From positions 94,124 through 158,123 of the forward strand of contig JAXHMK010000016.1 in NCBI GenBank assembly GCA_034521495.1: a stretch of 64,000 nucleotides of DNA, given 5' to 3'. This document shows, piece after piece, positions 53,920 to 61,631 of this stretch (position 1 is the first letter of the stretch; each line of letters begins with the position of its first letter). The position numbers and the translations under genes are program-made. This DNA is from Balneolaceae bacterium (GTDB taxonomy: Bacteria; Bacteroidota; Rhodothermia; Balneolales; Balneolaceae). The notes beneath the pieces are model-generated. The model made no database searches. It was not told the DNA's origin and saw only the letters and a list, made by a program, of their open reading frames with translations.

Positions 53920-54750
53920 ATGAAAATCGATTCACATCAACATTTTTGGAAGTATGATCCTGTTCGCGATCAGTGGATTGACGACTCCATGGAAGTTCTG
54001 AAACAGGACTTTATGCCACAAGATCTTGAACCCCATCTATCTGATGCAGAATTTGATGGCTGTATTACGGTTCAAGCCGATCAATCCGAACGAGAAACCA
54101 ATTTCCTGCTTACCCTTGCTGAAAAGCATGAATTCATCAAAGGAGTTGTGGGTTGGGTTGATCTGAAATCCCCAAAACTTGAGCAGCGGCTTGTACACTT
54201 TGATCAGTTTAAAAAACTGAAAGGATTCAGAGAAATTTTACAAGGTGAACCAACTGGATCGATGTTAGATGAACGTTTTATCAGTGGCATCGAAGCCCTT
54301 CAAAAAACAAGATTCCGATATGATATCCTGATATTTGAAAACCAGCTTCGGGAGTGTATCGAATTCGTGAAAAGATTCCCTGAGATGCATTTTGTGATTG
54401 ATCACATCGCAAAGCCTGTCATCAAAGAAAGTTCATTTGAAGACTGGGCTTCATCCATGGAAAAACTTTCTGATTTCCCCAACATTTACGTAAAACTATC
54501 GGGAATGGTCACCGAAGCTGATTGGAATCACTGGCAAACGAAAGATTTTACTCCTTACCTGGAAACGTGCCTGGAACATTTTGGAGCTGATCGGCTGATG
54601 ATAGGTTCCGATTGGCCGGTCTGTCTGCTCGCTGCTGAATATGAAGAAGTGATCGGTATTATTGATGATTTCCTCGATGGGTTGAGTCAAACGGAATACA
54701 GCGACATTATGGGCGAAACAGCTGCCGAATTTTATCAACTAAAGGAATAG
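53920..54750 (+). CDS. Amidohydrolase-family L-fuconolactonase
   Basis: This 276-residue TIM-barrel metal hydrolase begins KIDSHQHFWKYDP (HxH metal motif), with FVIDHIAKP and MIGSDWPVCLL providing the other ligands; the HFW-containing start is typical of the COG3618 fuconolactonase group. It hydrolyses L-fucono-1,5-lactone to L-fuconate. GTG at 53917 directly precedes the ATG at 53920; I take the ATG. The next gene begins 6 bp after its stop, so they are cotranscribed. Confidence 0.9.
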   Translation: MKIDSHQHFWKYDPVRDQWIDDSMEVLKQDFMPQDLEPHLSDAEFDGCITVQADQSERETNFLLTLAEKHEFIKGVVGWVDLKSPKLEQRLVHFDQFKKLKGFREILQGEPTGSMLDERFISGIEALQKTRFRYDILIFENQLRECIEFVKRFPEMHFVIDHIAKPVIKESSFEDWASSMEKLSDFPNIYVKLSGMVTEADWNHWQTKDFTPYLETCLEHFGADRLMIGSDWPVCLLAAEYEEVIGIIDDFLDGLSQTEYSDIMGETAAEFYQLKE

Positions 54751-54756
54751 ATTACT

Positions 54757-55542
54757 ATGGATTTACATCTAAAAAATAAAGTGTTCATTGTAACAGGCGG
54801 AGCAAAAGGCATTGGGGAATCTATTGTATGGGGATTGGTGAATGAAGGAGCTATTCCTGTAATTCTTGGACGATCTGAAGAGGCCAGTATTGAGCTTAAG
54901 AAAAAAATTGAAAAAAAAGGCGGAGAATGTCTGAACGTAATCGCCGATCTGCCCAATCCGGAAGTCTGCGAAGATACAGTTCAAAAAGCCGTTAATACAT
55001 TCGGAGCCCTGCATGGAATAGTTAACAATGCTGGTGTGAATGACGGAGCAGGTCTCGAATCTGGCGGACCTGATGAATTCAGGGAGTCAGTCACAACGAA
55101 CCTTTTGCACTACTACGACCTGGTGCATTATGCACTTCCACATCTCAAAAAAACAAAAGGAGCTATTGTAAATATCAGCTCAAAAACAGCTCTCACTGGA
55201 CAGGGAGGTACATCAGGCTATGCTGCAAGCAAAGGTGCACAACTGGCTCTCACTCGCGAGTGGGCCGTAGAACTGGCACAATATGGAGTTCGGGTAAACG
55301 CAATTGTGCCAGCCGAAGTAATGACTCCGCTTTACAGAAAATGGATACAATCTTTTGATAATCCCGAGGAACGACTTTCAGAAATTGAAAATCGAATACC
55401 GCTTGAAAAACGCTTTACAACTTCCGAAGAGATTGCTGATACAGCACTGTTTCTGTTGAGTGATCGCAGTTCACATACCACCGGTCAGTGGCTGTTTGTA
55501 GATGGCGGTTATGTACATTTTGACCGCGCGTATCAGGCATGA
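54757..55542 (+). CDS. SDR, L-fucose dehydrogenase
   Basis: This 261-residue classical SDR has VTGGAKGIGES (12-22), NNAGVND, a catalytic Ser in NISSKTAL, and Y-x-x-x-K in SGYAASKGAQLAL. The C-terminal WLFVDGGYVHFDRAY ending is typical of L-fucose dehydrogenases of the Burkholderia/Xanthomonas type. The enzyme oxidises L-fucose to the lactone with NAD(P), the first step of the pathway. It directly follows the lactonase gene that uses its product. Confidence 0.88.
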   Translation: MDLHLKNKVFIVTGGAKGIGESIVWGLVNEGAIPVILGRSEEASIELKKKIEKKGGECLNVIADLPNPEVCEDTVQKAVNTFGALHGIVNNAGVNDGAGLESGGPDEFRESVTTNLLHYYDLVHYALPHLKKTKGAIVNISSKTALTGQGGTSGYAASKGAQLALTREWAVELAQYGVRVNAIVPAEVMTPLYRKWIQSFDNPEERLSEIENRIPLEKRFTTSEEIADTALFLLSDRSSHTTGQWLFVDGGYVHFDRAYQA

Positions 55543-55584
55543 TTCAGGATACAAGATGTGGATTGTGGATTGCGGATTCGAGAT

Positions 55585-55607
55585 GGCGCAAGCGTCTCGC
55601 TTGTGCC
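55585..55607. repeat. Palindromic repeat GGCGCAAGCG-n-CGCTTGTGCC (copy 3)
   Basis: The arms match copies 1 and 2 with a TCT loop, preceded by GAT. It lies in the 313-bp gap after the fucose dehydrogenase gene, which otherwise holds only repeat-like text (GGATTGTGGATTGCGGATT at 55559-55577) and no gene. Confidence 0.7.
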
Positions 55608-55683
55608 TTATGTAACTGTTAGGTACAAATGTTATCGGCTCTTCAAGGAGCTGGCGCACTTTGAGGGTCCTCGTGAACTCTAA

Positions 55684-55709
55684 GATGGCGCAGGCATTCG
55701 ACTTTTGCC
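55684..55709. repeat. Palindromic repeat, decayed (copy 4)
   Basis: GATGGCGCAGGCATTCGACTTTTGCC keeps the GATGGCGCA and TTGCC ends but has several arm mismatches. It is a degenerate member of the family. Confidence 0.5.
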
Positions 55710-55726
55710 TTACGAAGAAATGTTGT

Positions 55727-55754
55727 GGCACAAACGAGGACGTTTGCGCCATCT
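55727..55754. repeat. Palindromic repeat, opposite orientation (copy 5)
   Basis: GGCACAAACG-AGGA-CGTTTGCGCC followed by ATCT is the reverse complement of the family. It has one G-to-A and matching C-to-T change in opposite arms relative to copy 1, so pairing is kept. Confidence 0.7.
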
Positions 55755-55774
55755 GAGTCTTACTTAATAGTTGA

Positions 55775-55801
55775 ACACAAACGAGGTCGTTTGCGCTATC
55801 T
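55775..55801. repeat. Palindromic repeat, opposite orientation (copy 6)
   Basis: ACACAAACG-AGGT-CGTTTGCGCTATCT is in the same orientation as copy 5 and shares its arm variant. It lies 55 bp before the FucP start codon. Confidence 0.65.
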
Positions 55802-55855
55802 GAATTAGTATTTACATCGCTTTTCCCGGCTCAGGCGACCCGGGGTACTTTTACC

Positions 55856-57136
55856 ATGAACATTAAACCAGAAAACATGCGAAGCTCTGTTGTTGATAGA
55901 AAATATCTGATTCCCTTCATCCTTGTTACCAGCATGTTTTTTATGTGGGGACTGGCCAATAATATGACGGATACGCTCCTGGCCGCGTTCAAACGGATCA
56001 TGAGCATGACGGACTTCCAAACCTCATGGATTCAGGTGGCATTTTACGGGTCCTATTTCTGTCTTGCTCTGCCAGCAGCAATTTTTATCAGAAAGTTCAC
56101 GTATAAATCTGGTATTCTTCTTGGTTTAGGTTTCTTCATCCTTGGAGCGCTATTATTCTATCCCGCCAGCCAAACAATGGTTTACGGTCATTTTTTGACT
56201 GCCCTTTTTATTCTCGCCGGTGGATTATCCGTTCTGGAAACAACAGCCAATCCTTATATCCTGGCAATGGGTTCTGAAGAAAACAGTGTTCAACGGCTTA
56301 ATCTGGCTCAGGCGTTTAATCCAATCGGTTCAATCACCGGGGTAATTTTGAGTAAGTTTTTTATTCTTGAACACCTGAACACCGCTGATGCCACAACCCG
56401 GGCCGGACTCAGCCCGGAAGAGCTTACAATCATGCAGCAACAAGAACTTTCGGCTGTGATGGGTCCCTATGTTGGAGTAGCTCTTTTACTGCTTGTTATT
56501 TGGATCATCATTGCAACGATCAAAATGCCTTCATTTTCAAATCTTGAGGAGAGCCTCAATATTAGAGATTCCCTGAAAAATCTTTTATCCAATTCAAACT
56601 ATAAATGGGGAGTTGTTGCTCAGTTTTTCTATGTGGGTGCACAGATTGGAGTTTGGTCGTATACTATTCGTTACGTGATGGCCGAGCTTAGCCTGGATGA
56701 AAGCGGGGCTTCCAACTACTACCTGGCTGCTTTGATTCTTTTCACGGTCATGCGGTTTGCATTTACGGGATTGCTCAAACGTTTCCGCGGCTCCATACTC
56801 TTGATCTGGAGTGCATTTGTAGCTGTAGTTTTTCTCCTTCTGGTTATCTTTGTGGGAGGATTTGCAGGCGTACTTGCTTTGGTTGGAATCTCCGGATGTA
56901 TGTCACTCATGTTCCCAACCATCTTTGGTCTGGCTTCTAAGGGACTCGGTCGAGATCGCAAAATTGCGGGTTCCGGTTTGATTATGGCAATACTCGGCGG
57001 TGCTGTTTTAACCGCTATCCAGGGACAGGTGTCTGATATCACAGGCAGCATTCACCTCTCCTTCTTCATCCCGCTGATCTGCTTCCTGGTGGTTGCCTAT
57101 TTCGGGTTCAGTAATCGAAAAATGACAATTGCTTAA
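55856..57136 (+). CDS. fucP: L-fucose:proton symporter (MFS, FucP family)
   Basis: This 426-residue inner-membrane transporter of about twelve TM helices has the FucP-type N terminus: FILVTSMFFMWGLANNMTDTLLAAFKRIM, with the conserved Asn/Asp pair in TM1. SFYGSYF-like text (VAFYGSYFCLALPAA), ETTANPYILAMG and LNLAQAFNPIGSITG follow. It brings L-fucose into the cell for the surrounding catabolic enzymes. It is separated from the dehydrogenase gene by 313 bp of palindromic repeats, so it may have its own promoter. Confidence 0.93.
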   Translation: MNIKPENMRSSVVDRKYLIPFILVTSMFFMWGLANNMTDTLLAAFKRIMSMTDFQTSWIQVAFYGSYFCLALPAAIFIRKFTYKSGILLGLGFFILGALLFYPASQTMVYGHFLTALFILAGGLSVLETTANPYILAMGSEENSVQRLNLAQAFNPIGSITGVILSKFFILEHLNTADATTRAGLSPEELTIMQQQELSAVMGPYVGVALLLLVIWIIIATIKMPSFSNLEESLNIRDSLKNLLSNSNYKWGVVAQFFYVGAQIGVWSYTIRYVMAELSLDESGASNYYLAALILFTVMRFAFTGLLKRFRGSILLIWSAFVAVVFLLLVIFVGGFAGVLALVGISGCMSLMFPTIFGLASKGLGRDRKIAGSGLIMAILGGAVLTAIQGQVSDITGSIHLSFFIPLICFLVVAYFGFSNRKMTIA

Positions 57137-57206
57137 GGGGTGCTGGATACTGGACTCTGGAAGCTGGTACCTTAAACTTTAGACCTGGAACATTAAACCA
57201 CCTCGT

Positions 57207-57560
57207 ATGAAACGTTTCTGTTTTGCTCTTGATCTGAAAGATGATCCCGATCTCATCAAAAAATATATTGAACATCATGAGAATGTTTGGCCGGAAGTAT
57301 TAGAGAGCATTACCGATGCCGGGATTCTTGATATGGAGATTTATAATGTTGCCAACCGGCTTTTTATGATTATGGAGACCGAAGATAATTTTGATGCTGA
57401 AGCGAAGGCTGAGGCAGATCGTAAGAATTCTAAAGTACAGGAGTGGGAAACGCTGATGGACAACTATCAAAAGCGCCTCCCGTTTGCCAAAGAAGGTCAG
57501 AAGTGGGTTCCGATGGACCGGATTTTTTCGCTGAGTGAAGCTTCTGGAAAGAGAACCTGA
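57207..57560 (+). CDS. L-rhamnose mutarotase-family protein (L-fucose mutarotase likely)
   Basis: This 117-residue protein of the RhaM (DUF718) ferredoxin-like family begins KRFCFALDLKDDPDLIKKYIEHHENVWPEV, with the conserved His/Trp pair, followed by LDMEIYNVANRLFMIMETEDNFD. Family members convert alpha and beta anomers of 6-deoxy-L-sugars. Being the last gene of a fucose catabolic set, it is likely to act on L-fucose, providing the anomer used by the dehydrogenase. Confidence 0.9.
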   Translation: MKRFCFALDLKDDPDLIKKYIEHHENVWPEVLESITDAGILDMEIYNVANRLFMIMETEDNFDAEAKAEADRKNSKVQEWETLMDNYQKRLPFAKEGQKWVPMDRIFSLSEASGKRT

Positions 57561-57644
57561 AAGAGCACTGAGCGGAGCGTAGTTCCTTTCAGAGTTCGGA
57601 TTCCTATTTTAAAACCTAAATCTGCCCACCCTTTAAATGCAACT

Positions 57645-57687
57645 CTGGCAGGAGATTGAAAAACACAATCGCTCTGCCAGGTTTTTT
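57645..57687 (+). terminator. Terminator after the mutarotase gene
   Basis: CTGGCAG / CTGCCAG arms, extended by AGATTG / CAATCg pairing, are followed by GTTTTTT. The hairpin lies 85 bp after the stop and closes the fucose cluster. Confidence 0.7.
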
Positions 57688-57719
57688 CCAATCGTTCACA
57701 GTTTCCAACTCAGTCAAAA

Positions 57720-57748
57720 CCGTCAGACCGTTTCAAGCGGTCTGACGG
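57720..57748. terminator. Perfect 11-bp hairpin between convergent genes
   Basis: CCGTCAGACCG / CGGTCTGACGG is a perfect inverted repeat with a 7-nt loop, 19 bp from the stop of the minus-strand SDR gene. It lacks a strong T-tract, so it may be a dispersed palindrome rather than a terminator. Confidence 0.5.
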
Positions 57749-57767
57749 ATAAAATGCTTCCAAATTG

Positions 57768-58364
57768 TTAATAAACTTTCACCACTTCACCAGTAATCTT
57801 TCCAAGAATACTCTTGCGATAACCTCGCACTACATTCTCCATAGAAACTGGTTTATGACCCGGAAATGCATCAAAAAATTCGGGAGAATCTTCCACAACA
57901 CCAGGACTTACGGCGTTTATTCGCACACCGTTCTCCAACTCTCTGGCTGCTGCTTTTACAAAACTGTTGATCGCTCCATTTACAGCCGCCAGGTTGCTGG
58001 ATGCGTACACGGGATCTTCCGACAAAATTCCGGAAACCAATGTAAATGAACCGTTGGGATTTATGTAGTTTTGGCCTTTCAAAACGAGATTAACCTGTCC
58101 CATTAATTTGCTGTTTAACCCAACCCTGAAATCCTCTTCGGTCATATCCCGTATCGGACCAAAATGTCCGGCTCCGGTTGCGCTGACGAGAGCATCAAAA
58201 GAACCAACTTCTTTAAAAAGATCTTCAATTGAATCAGAATCAGTAATATCTGCATGGATATCTCCACTGCTGGATCCAACTTTTATCACTTCATGATCGC
58301 TTTCAAGATCATCCGTTACTTTGCTGCCGATGGTTCCTGTTGCGCCCGCTATAATTATTTTCAT
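57768..58364 (-). CDS. Short SDR-family protein with atypical active site
   Basis: This 198-residue NAD(P)-binding protein has the Rossmann motif IAGATGTIGSKV and the late VSPG segment (INAVSPGVVEDSPE). The catalytic Lys is missing: the expected Y-x-x-x-K reads YASSN. This altered site is shared by a group of short SDRs of unknown function, so it is probably functional but with unknown chemistry. It lies 46 bp downstream of the quinone-oxidoreductase-like gene and may be cotranscribed with it. Confidence 0.82.
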   Translation of the reverse strand: MKIIIAGATGTIGSKVTDDLESDHEVIKVGSSSGDIHADITDSDSIEDLFKEVGSFDALVSATGAGHFGPIRDMTEEDFRVGLNSKLMGQVNLVLKGQNYINPNGSFTLVSGILSEDPVYASSNLAAVNGAINSFVKAAARELENGVRINAVSPGVVEDSPEFFDAFPGHKPVSMENVVRGYRKSILGKITGEVVKVY

Positions 58365-58410
58365 TCTGATAGGATTTTTTGATTAAATATGATTCTGTAA
58401 ATAATTCAGC

Positions 58411-59349
58411 TTAAGGCTCGATTACAATCTTACCCTTTGTATGAAGTGTTTGAATCTGCTTAAGGGCCTCAGCAGCCTGATCGAGCGAAAAGGTCTTTGA
58501 AACCGGAACTGAAATTTTATCATCATCTACCAACTCTCTCAGATGATCCAGTTGTTTGGAGTTCGGTTCCACAAACACATATTCATGATCGATATTTGAA
58601 TCGATATCGGGGTTACTTTTTGTAATAGAAACCAGTTTCCCGCCATTTTTAAGAGTTTTTAAACTTCTCTGGAGGGCATCACCACGACTGCAATCAAAAA
58701 TCAGATCCACTCCGCCCGGTGTAGCATCAAGAACTGCCTCTGAAATGTCAGTATCCTCATAAGTGATCGTTTCATCAGCCCCTAACTCTTTCATATAATC
58801 GTGATTTTTCTCACTGGCAATGCCAATAACAGTAGCTCCGCGGGCCTTTGCAAGTTGGATGGCAAATGTCCCGACTCCGCCGGAAGCACCGAGAATCAGG
58901 ACGGTTTGGCCTTCCTGCAAATTCCCTGCATCATACAACGATTGATACGCCGTTAAGCCCACCAGTGGAATCGCCCCGGCTTCTTTATGTGAAACACTTT
59001 TGGGGTTTTTGGCAAGATAACTTTCAGGGATTACTACATGCTCTGCAAAGGTTCCCCACTGAACAGTTGGACGACGGGCGTAACCATACACCTCATCTCC
59101 GGTATCGAAACGCCGGGCTCCATGTCCTCTCTCCTCAATCACACCGGAGAGGTCCCAGCCCGGAATCATCGGAAACTGATGAGGTAATCGTCCCTCCATG
59201 TAGCCCTGTACAATTGCTGCGTCCACCGGGTTCACTCCGGCAGCTTTCACACGAACAAGTACCTCCCCTTCTTTTAATTCGGGAGGTTCAACATCTCCAA
59301 TTTTTATTGAATCGAGAGTTCCGGTTTCATCTATATAAGCTGCTTTCAT
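58411..59349 (-). CDS. Zinc-independent MDR, NADPH:quinone-oxidoreductase-like
   Basis: This 312-residue medium-chain dehydrogenase has the GroES-like N-terminal domain (VRVKAAGVNPVDAAIVQGYM, PGWDLSGVIEERG) and the nucleotide-binding motif LGASGGVGTFAIQLAKARGATVIG near 150. No catalytic Zn-binding Cys/His set is visible, as in the QOR/zeta-crystallin group. It probably reduces quinones or enones with NADPH. Its substrate is unknown. Confidence 0.9.
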   Translation of the reverse strand: MKAAYIDETGTLDSIKIGDVEPPELKEGEVLVRVKAAGVNPVDAAIVQGYMEGRLPHQFPMIPGWDLSGVIEERGHGARRFDTGDEVYGYARRPTVQWGTFAEHVVIPESYLAKNPKSVSHKEAGAIPLVGLTAYQSLYDAGNLQEGQTVLILGASGGVGTFAIQLAKARGATVIGIASEKNHDYMKELGADETITYEDTDISEAVLDATPGGVDLIFDCSRGDALQRSLKTLKNGGKLVSITKSNPDIDSNIDHEYVFVEPNSKQLDHLRELVDDDKISVPVSKTFSLDQAAEALKQIQTLHTKGKIVIEP

Positions 59350-59401
59350 GTTTTACGATTGTTTTAAATTAAACTTACTACCTATCACAAATGACAAAAA
59401 A

Positions 59402-59427
59402 GTCATTCTAAACTTGATTCAAAATCT
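59402..59427. repeat. Decayed copy of the CTGAACTCGATTCAG palindrome
   Basis: GTCATTCTAAACTTGATTCAAAATCT matches the GTCATTCTGAACTCGATTCAGATTC text at 205-229 with a few changes. The rest of the gap to 59611 shows no gene. Confidence 0.4.
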
Positions 59428-59611
59428 GTCTGTTTAACGACATCCGGGAATTCTATCCCGACTGACCTGGTTGAATGATCATCTAAGCCGTATTCGCCCA
59501 CTTTTCCGAACGCGTTCCACTGCCCTGATATCAAAAACAACTAACAGAAGCTGAGTGAGTGCCAAAACGTGTTACGTATTTTGAAGCTGTTAGATCCTTA
59601 AATCAATGTCG

Positions 59612-60709
59612 TTAATCTGTGTCCCCTTCCAGCGGCATTTTCTTAAACCGCAGATCATCCCATGGGGCGCCATCTTTAAATTTCTCCGGCTCAAGAGCTT
59701 TGGCTCTCGGATCTTCAGCCATCGCCTGTTGTAAAACCATCCAGCGCGGATAGGGAACGCCCGGATCGGAGACCTCATTCAGCTCTTTCAAATCTTCGTC
59801 GCTCAGATCCAGATCCACCGCCTTGATGTTGTCTTCCAGGTGATCCAGATTACGTGCAGCAATCAATACACTGCTGATGTTTTCCCGGGAGAGCGTCCAT
59901 GCCAGTGATGCACGAGCCGGACTTACTCCATGACGGTTCGCCACTTTCTTAAGCACATCTACAATTTCAAATCCTTTATCCACATCAAACGGAACAAACT
60001 GACCGGCTTCGGCAAAACGGGTTCCCTCCGGTGGCGGATTGTCACGGTCGTATTTACCGCTGAGAAAACCGCCAGCCAGCGGACTCCAGACAAGAATACC
60101 TATATTATTATATTTCGCGAACGACATGAATTCGTTTTCAAGGTCCCGCCCCACAAGACTGTAGTACATCTGGGCAGTCACATATTTTTCAAGCCCCTCT
60201 TTCTCCTGGATACCAAGTGCAGTAGCTGCCTGCCAAGCCATGTAATTACTCAACCCGATATACCGGACTTTTCCCTGTTTAACAAGATCATCAAACGCCC
60301 GTAATGTTTCTTCGAGGGGAGTGTATGGATCCCAGCTGTGCACCTGGTACAGATCTATATAGTCTGTCTGCAGTCTTTGCAAGCTTTTTTCCACCGAATG
60401 CATAATATTCCCTCTCGTCGCTCCACTATGTATGAGATGCTCATCCATCGGCAGCCGGAATTTTGTAGCTAAAACCAGATCTTCACGAATGCCTTTCAGG
60501 GCGTTTCCGAGCAGTTTTTCACTCTCCCCAAGGCTGTAAACATTCGCTGTATCTATAAAATTAATTCCATGATCGAGCGCAAACTGTACCATTTCATTTG
60601 TTTCTTTCTGGCCCAGGCCACCCATCTGCATCGCTTCTCCAAACTGCATGGTTCCCAATCCTACTTCACTTACTGTTAGTCCGCTATTTCCCAATGTTCG
60701 GTATTTCAT
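59612..60709 (-). CDS. Aldo/keto reductase
   Basis: This 365-residue AKR has the catalytic tetrad in family context: FIDTANVYSLGESEKLLGNAL (Asp and Tyr), LATKF (Lys) and YQVHSWDP (His). It also has the NADPH-binding VWSPLAGGFLSGKYDR and SSVLIAARNLDHLEDN. It is typical of the YajO/YghZ-like group, which reduces aldehydes, and some members act on sugars. It is about 40 residues longer than the family core at its C terminus. A 260-bp gap separates it from the MDR gene. Confidence 0.92.
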   Translation of the reverse strand: MKYRTLGNSGLTVSEVGLGTMQFGEAMQMGGLGQKETNEMVQFALDHGINFIDTANVYSLGESEKLLGNALKGIREDLVLATKFRLPMDEHLIHSGATRGNIMHSVEKSLQRLQTDYIDLYQVHSWDPYTPLEETLRAFDDLVKQGKVRYIGLSNYMAWQAATALGIQEKEGLEKYVTAQMYYSLVGRDLENEFMSFAKYNNIGILVWSPLAGGFLSGKYDRDNPPPEGTRFAEAGQFVPFDVDKGFEIVDVLKKVANRHGVSPARASLAWTLSRENISSVLIAARNLDHLEDNIKAVDLDLSDEDLKELNEVSDPGVPYPRWMVLQQAMAEDPRAKALEPEKFKDGAPWDDLRFKKMPLEGDTD

Positions 60710-60915
60710 ATGCCCCTATATTTTATCGTTCTGATTTTCTTATATCTGTCTATATACTATATCAATCCTAACGAAATTGAGGATCATTTTGTTCAGCATC
60801 AATTAGTGTTAGAACCACTACATTCAAATACCTCAAGATTGATAAGAAGTGTAAATTTCCTCACTTGAAATAGTTCACAAATGCACTAAAACACTAAATA
60901 TTTTTTGAATTCTTG

Positions 60916-61044
60916 GAGGGCTTTGCAAAACCGTGGTTATTGGTCAATCTGAACTCGATTCAGATTCTCCATTCGTCTTTATAGCCAGTATCTGGAGATC
61001 CTGAATCAAGTTCAGGATGACGGTCAGAGTTTTGCAAAGCCTTC
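60916..61044. mobile_element. 129-bp MITE-like element (copy 2)
   Basis: Identical to the element at 49331-49459 except for two bases (T for C in the left part, A for T near the middle), with the same 16-bp terminal inverted repeats. It is flanked by the 5-bp direct repeat TCTTG (60911-60915 and 61045-61049). No internal coding capacity. The full transposase-bearing parent is not in the window. Confidence 0.9.
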
Positions 61045-61631
61045 TCTTGTTTTACTGGCACCTGTCTAACTACCTTTTTTTAAAAGGTTGTAACATTAGC
61101 CCTTCAACCAGTTATCGCCAAATATCGAATTCAATATTCGTTTATCTGATTCATTATTACCTATCCCGATATTTAAATCATTTAAACCTGTCAAAAATGT
61201 TTCTCCCTGATGAGCTAATGCGGAGTACTTATTTAGCGCGAAAACACTCGGTTCAAGACCATTCATCGTTTCACCCTCACCAGTTTTGCCAGTGATTCGA
61301 TTTTTATCTACAGATCGCTAAACAGATACAATGCTGATCAATATGATTAGGTGTTAGAAAACTCCAATTCAGGTGGTCTGGTTTTACCATCTTATAAATA
61401 CCTTTTCTCAGAGATAAAAAAGGTAGATTTCTTCTCTTTCTTTAAATGTCTTGGACAGCTATGAAATCATTACAAATATTTATAAAACTTTTGTTGATAA
61501 TGTTTTATTTATAATAGTATTCATGATTTGCCATCTAAATATGCAGGAACCATCCTCTAACAATTAGATTCATTGATGGCATTCTATCACGGAGGATTTA
61601 ACAGAATTGGTAACCAATCGGAGTTCATCCA
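61045..61631. other. 587-bp AT-rich stretch, no gene seen
   Basis: No convincing reading frame, tRNA or terminator was found. The part nearest 61632 contains ATTGGT-A-ACCAAT (61606-61618), a small inverted repeat 13 bp before the start codon of the methyltransferase gene, which could be a regulatory site. Confidence 0.4.

Noticed and set aside
55471..55752. 93-codon minus-strand frame after the fucose dehydrogenase gene
   Set aside because: Consists of the gene's 3' end read backwards plus palindromic repeats; shows repeated peptide words (HKRDACAI, RQKSNACAI) caused by the repeat.
46347..55801. Palindromic repeats as a CRISPR array
   Set aside because: Copies are palindromic, irregularly spaced over 9 kb, in both orientations and without constant-length spacers or cas genes.
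61017..61295. 92-codon plus-strand frame starting in the MITE-like element
   Set aside because: Starts inside the mobile element and continues into AT-rich DNA; composition is not protein-like.
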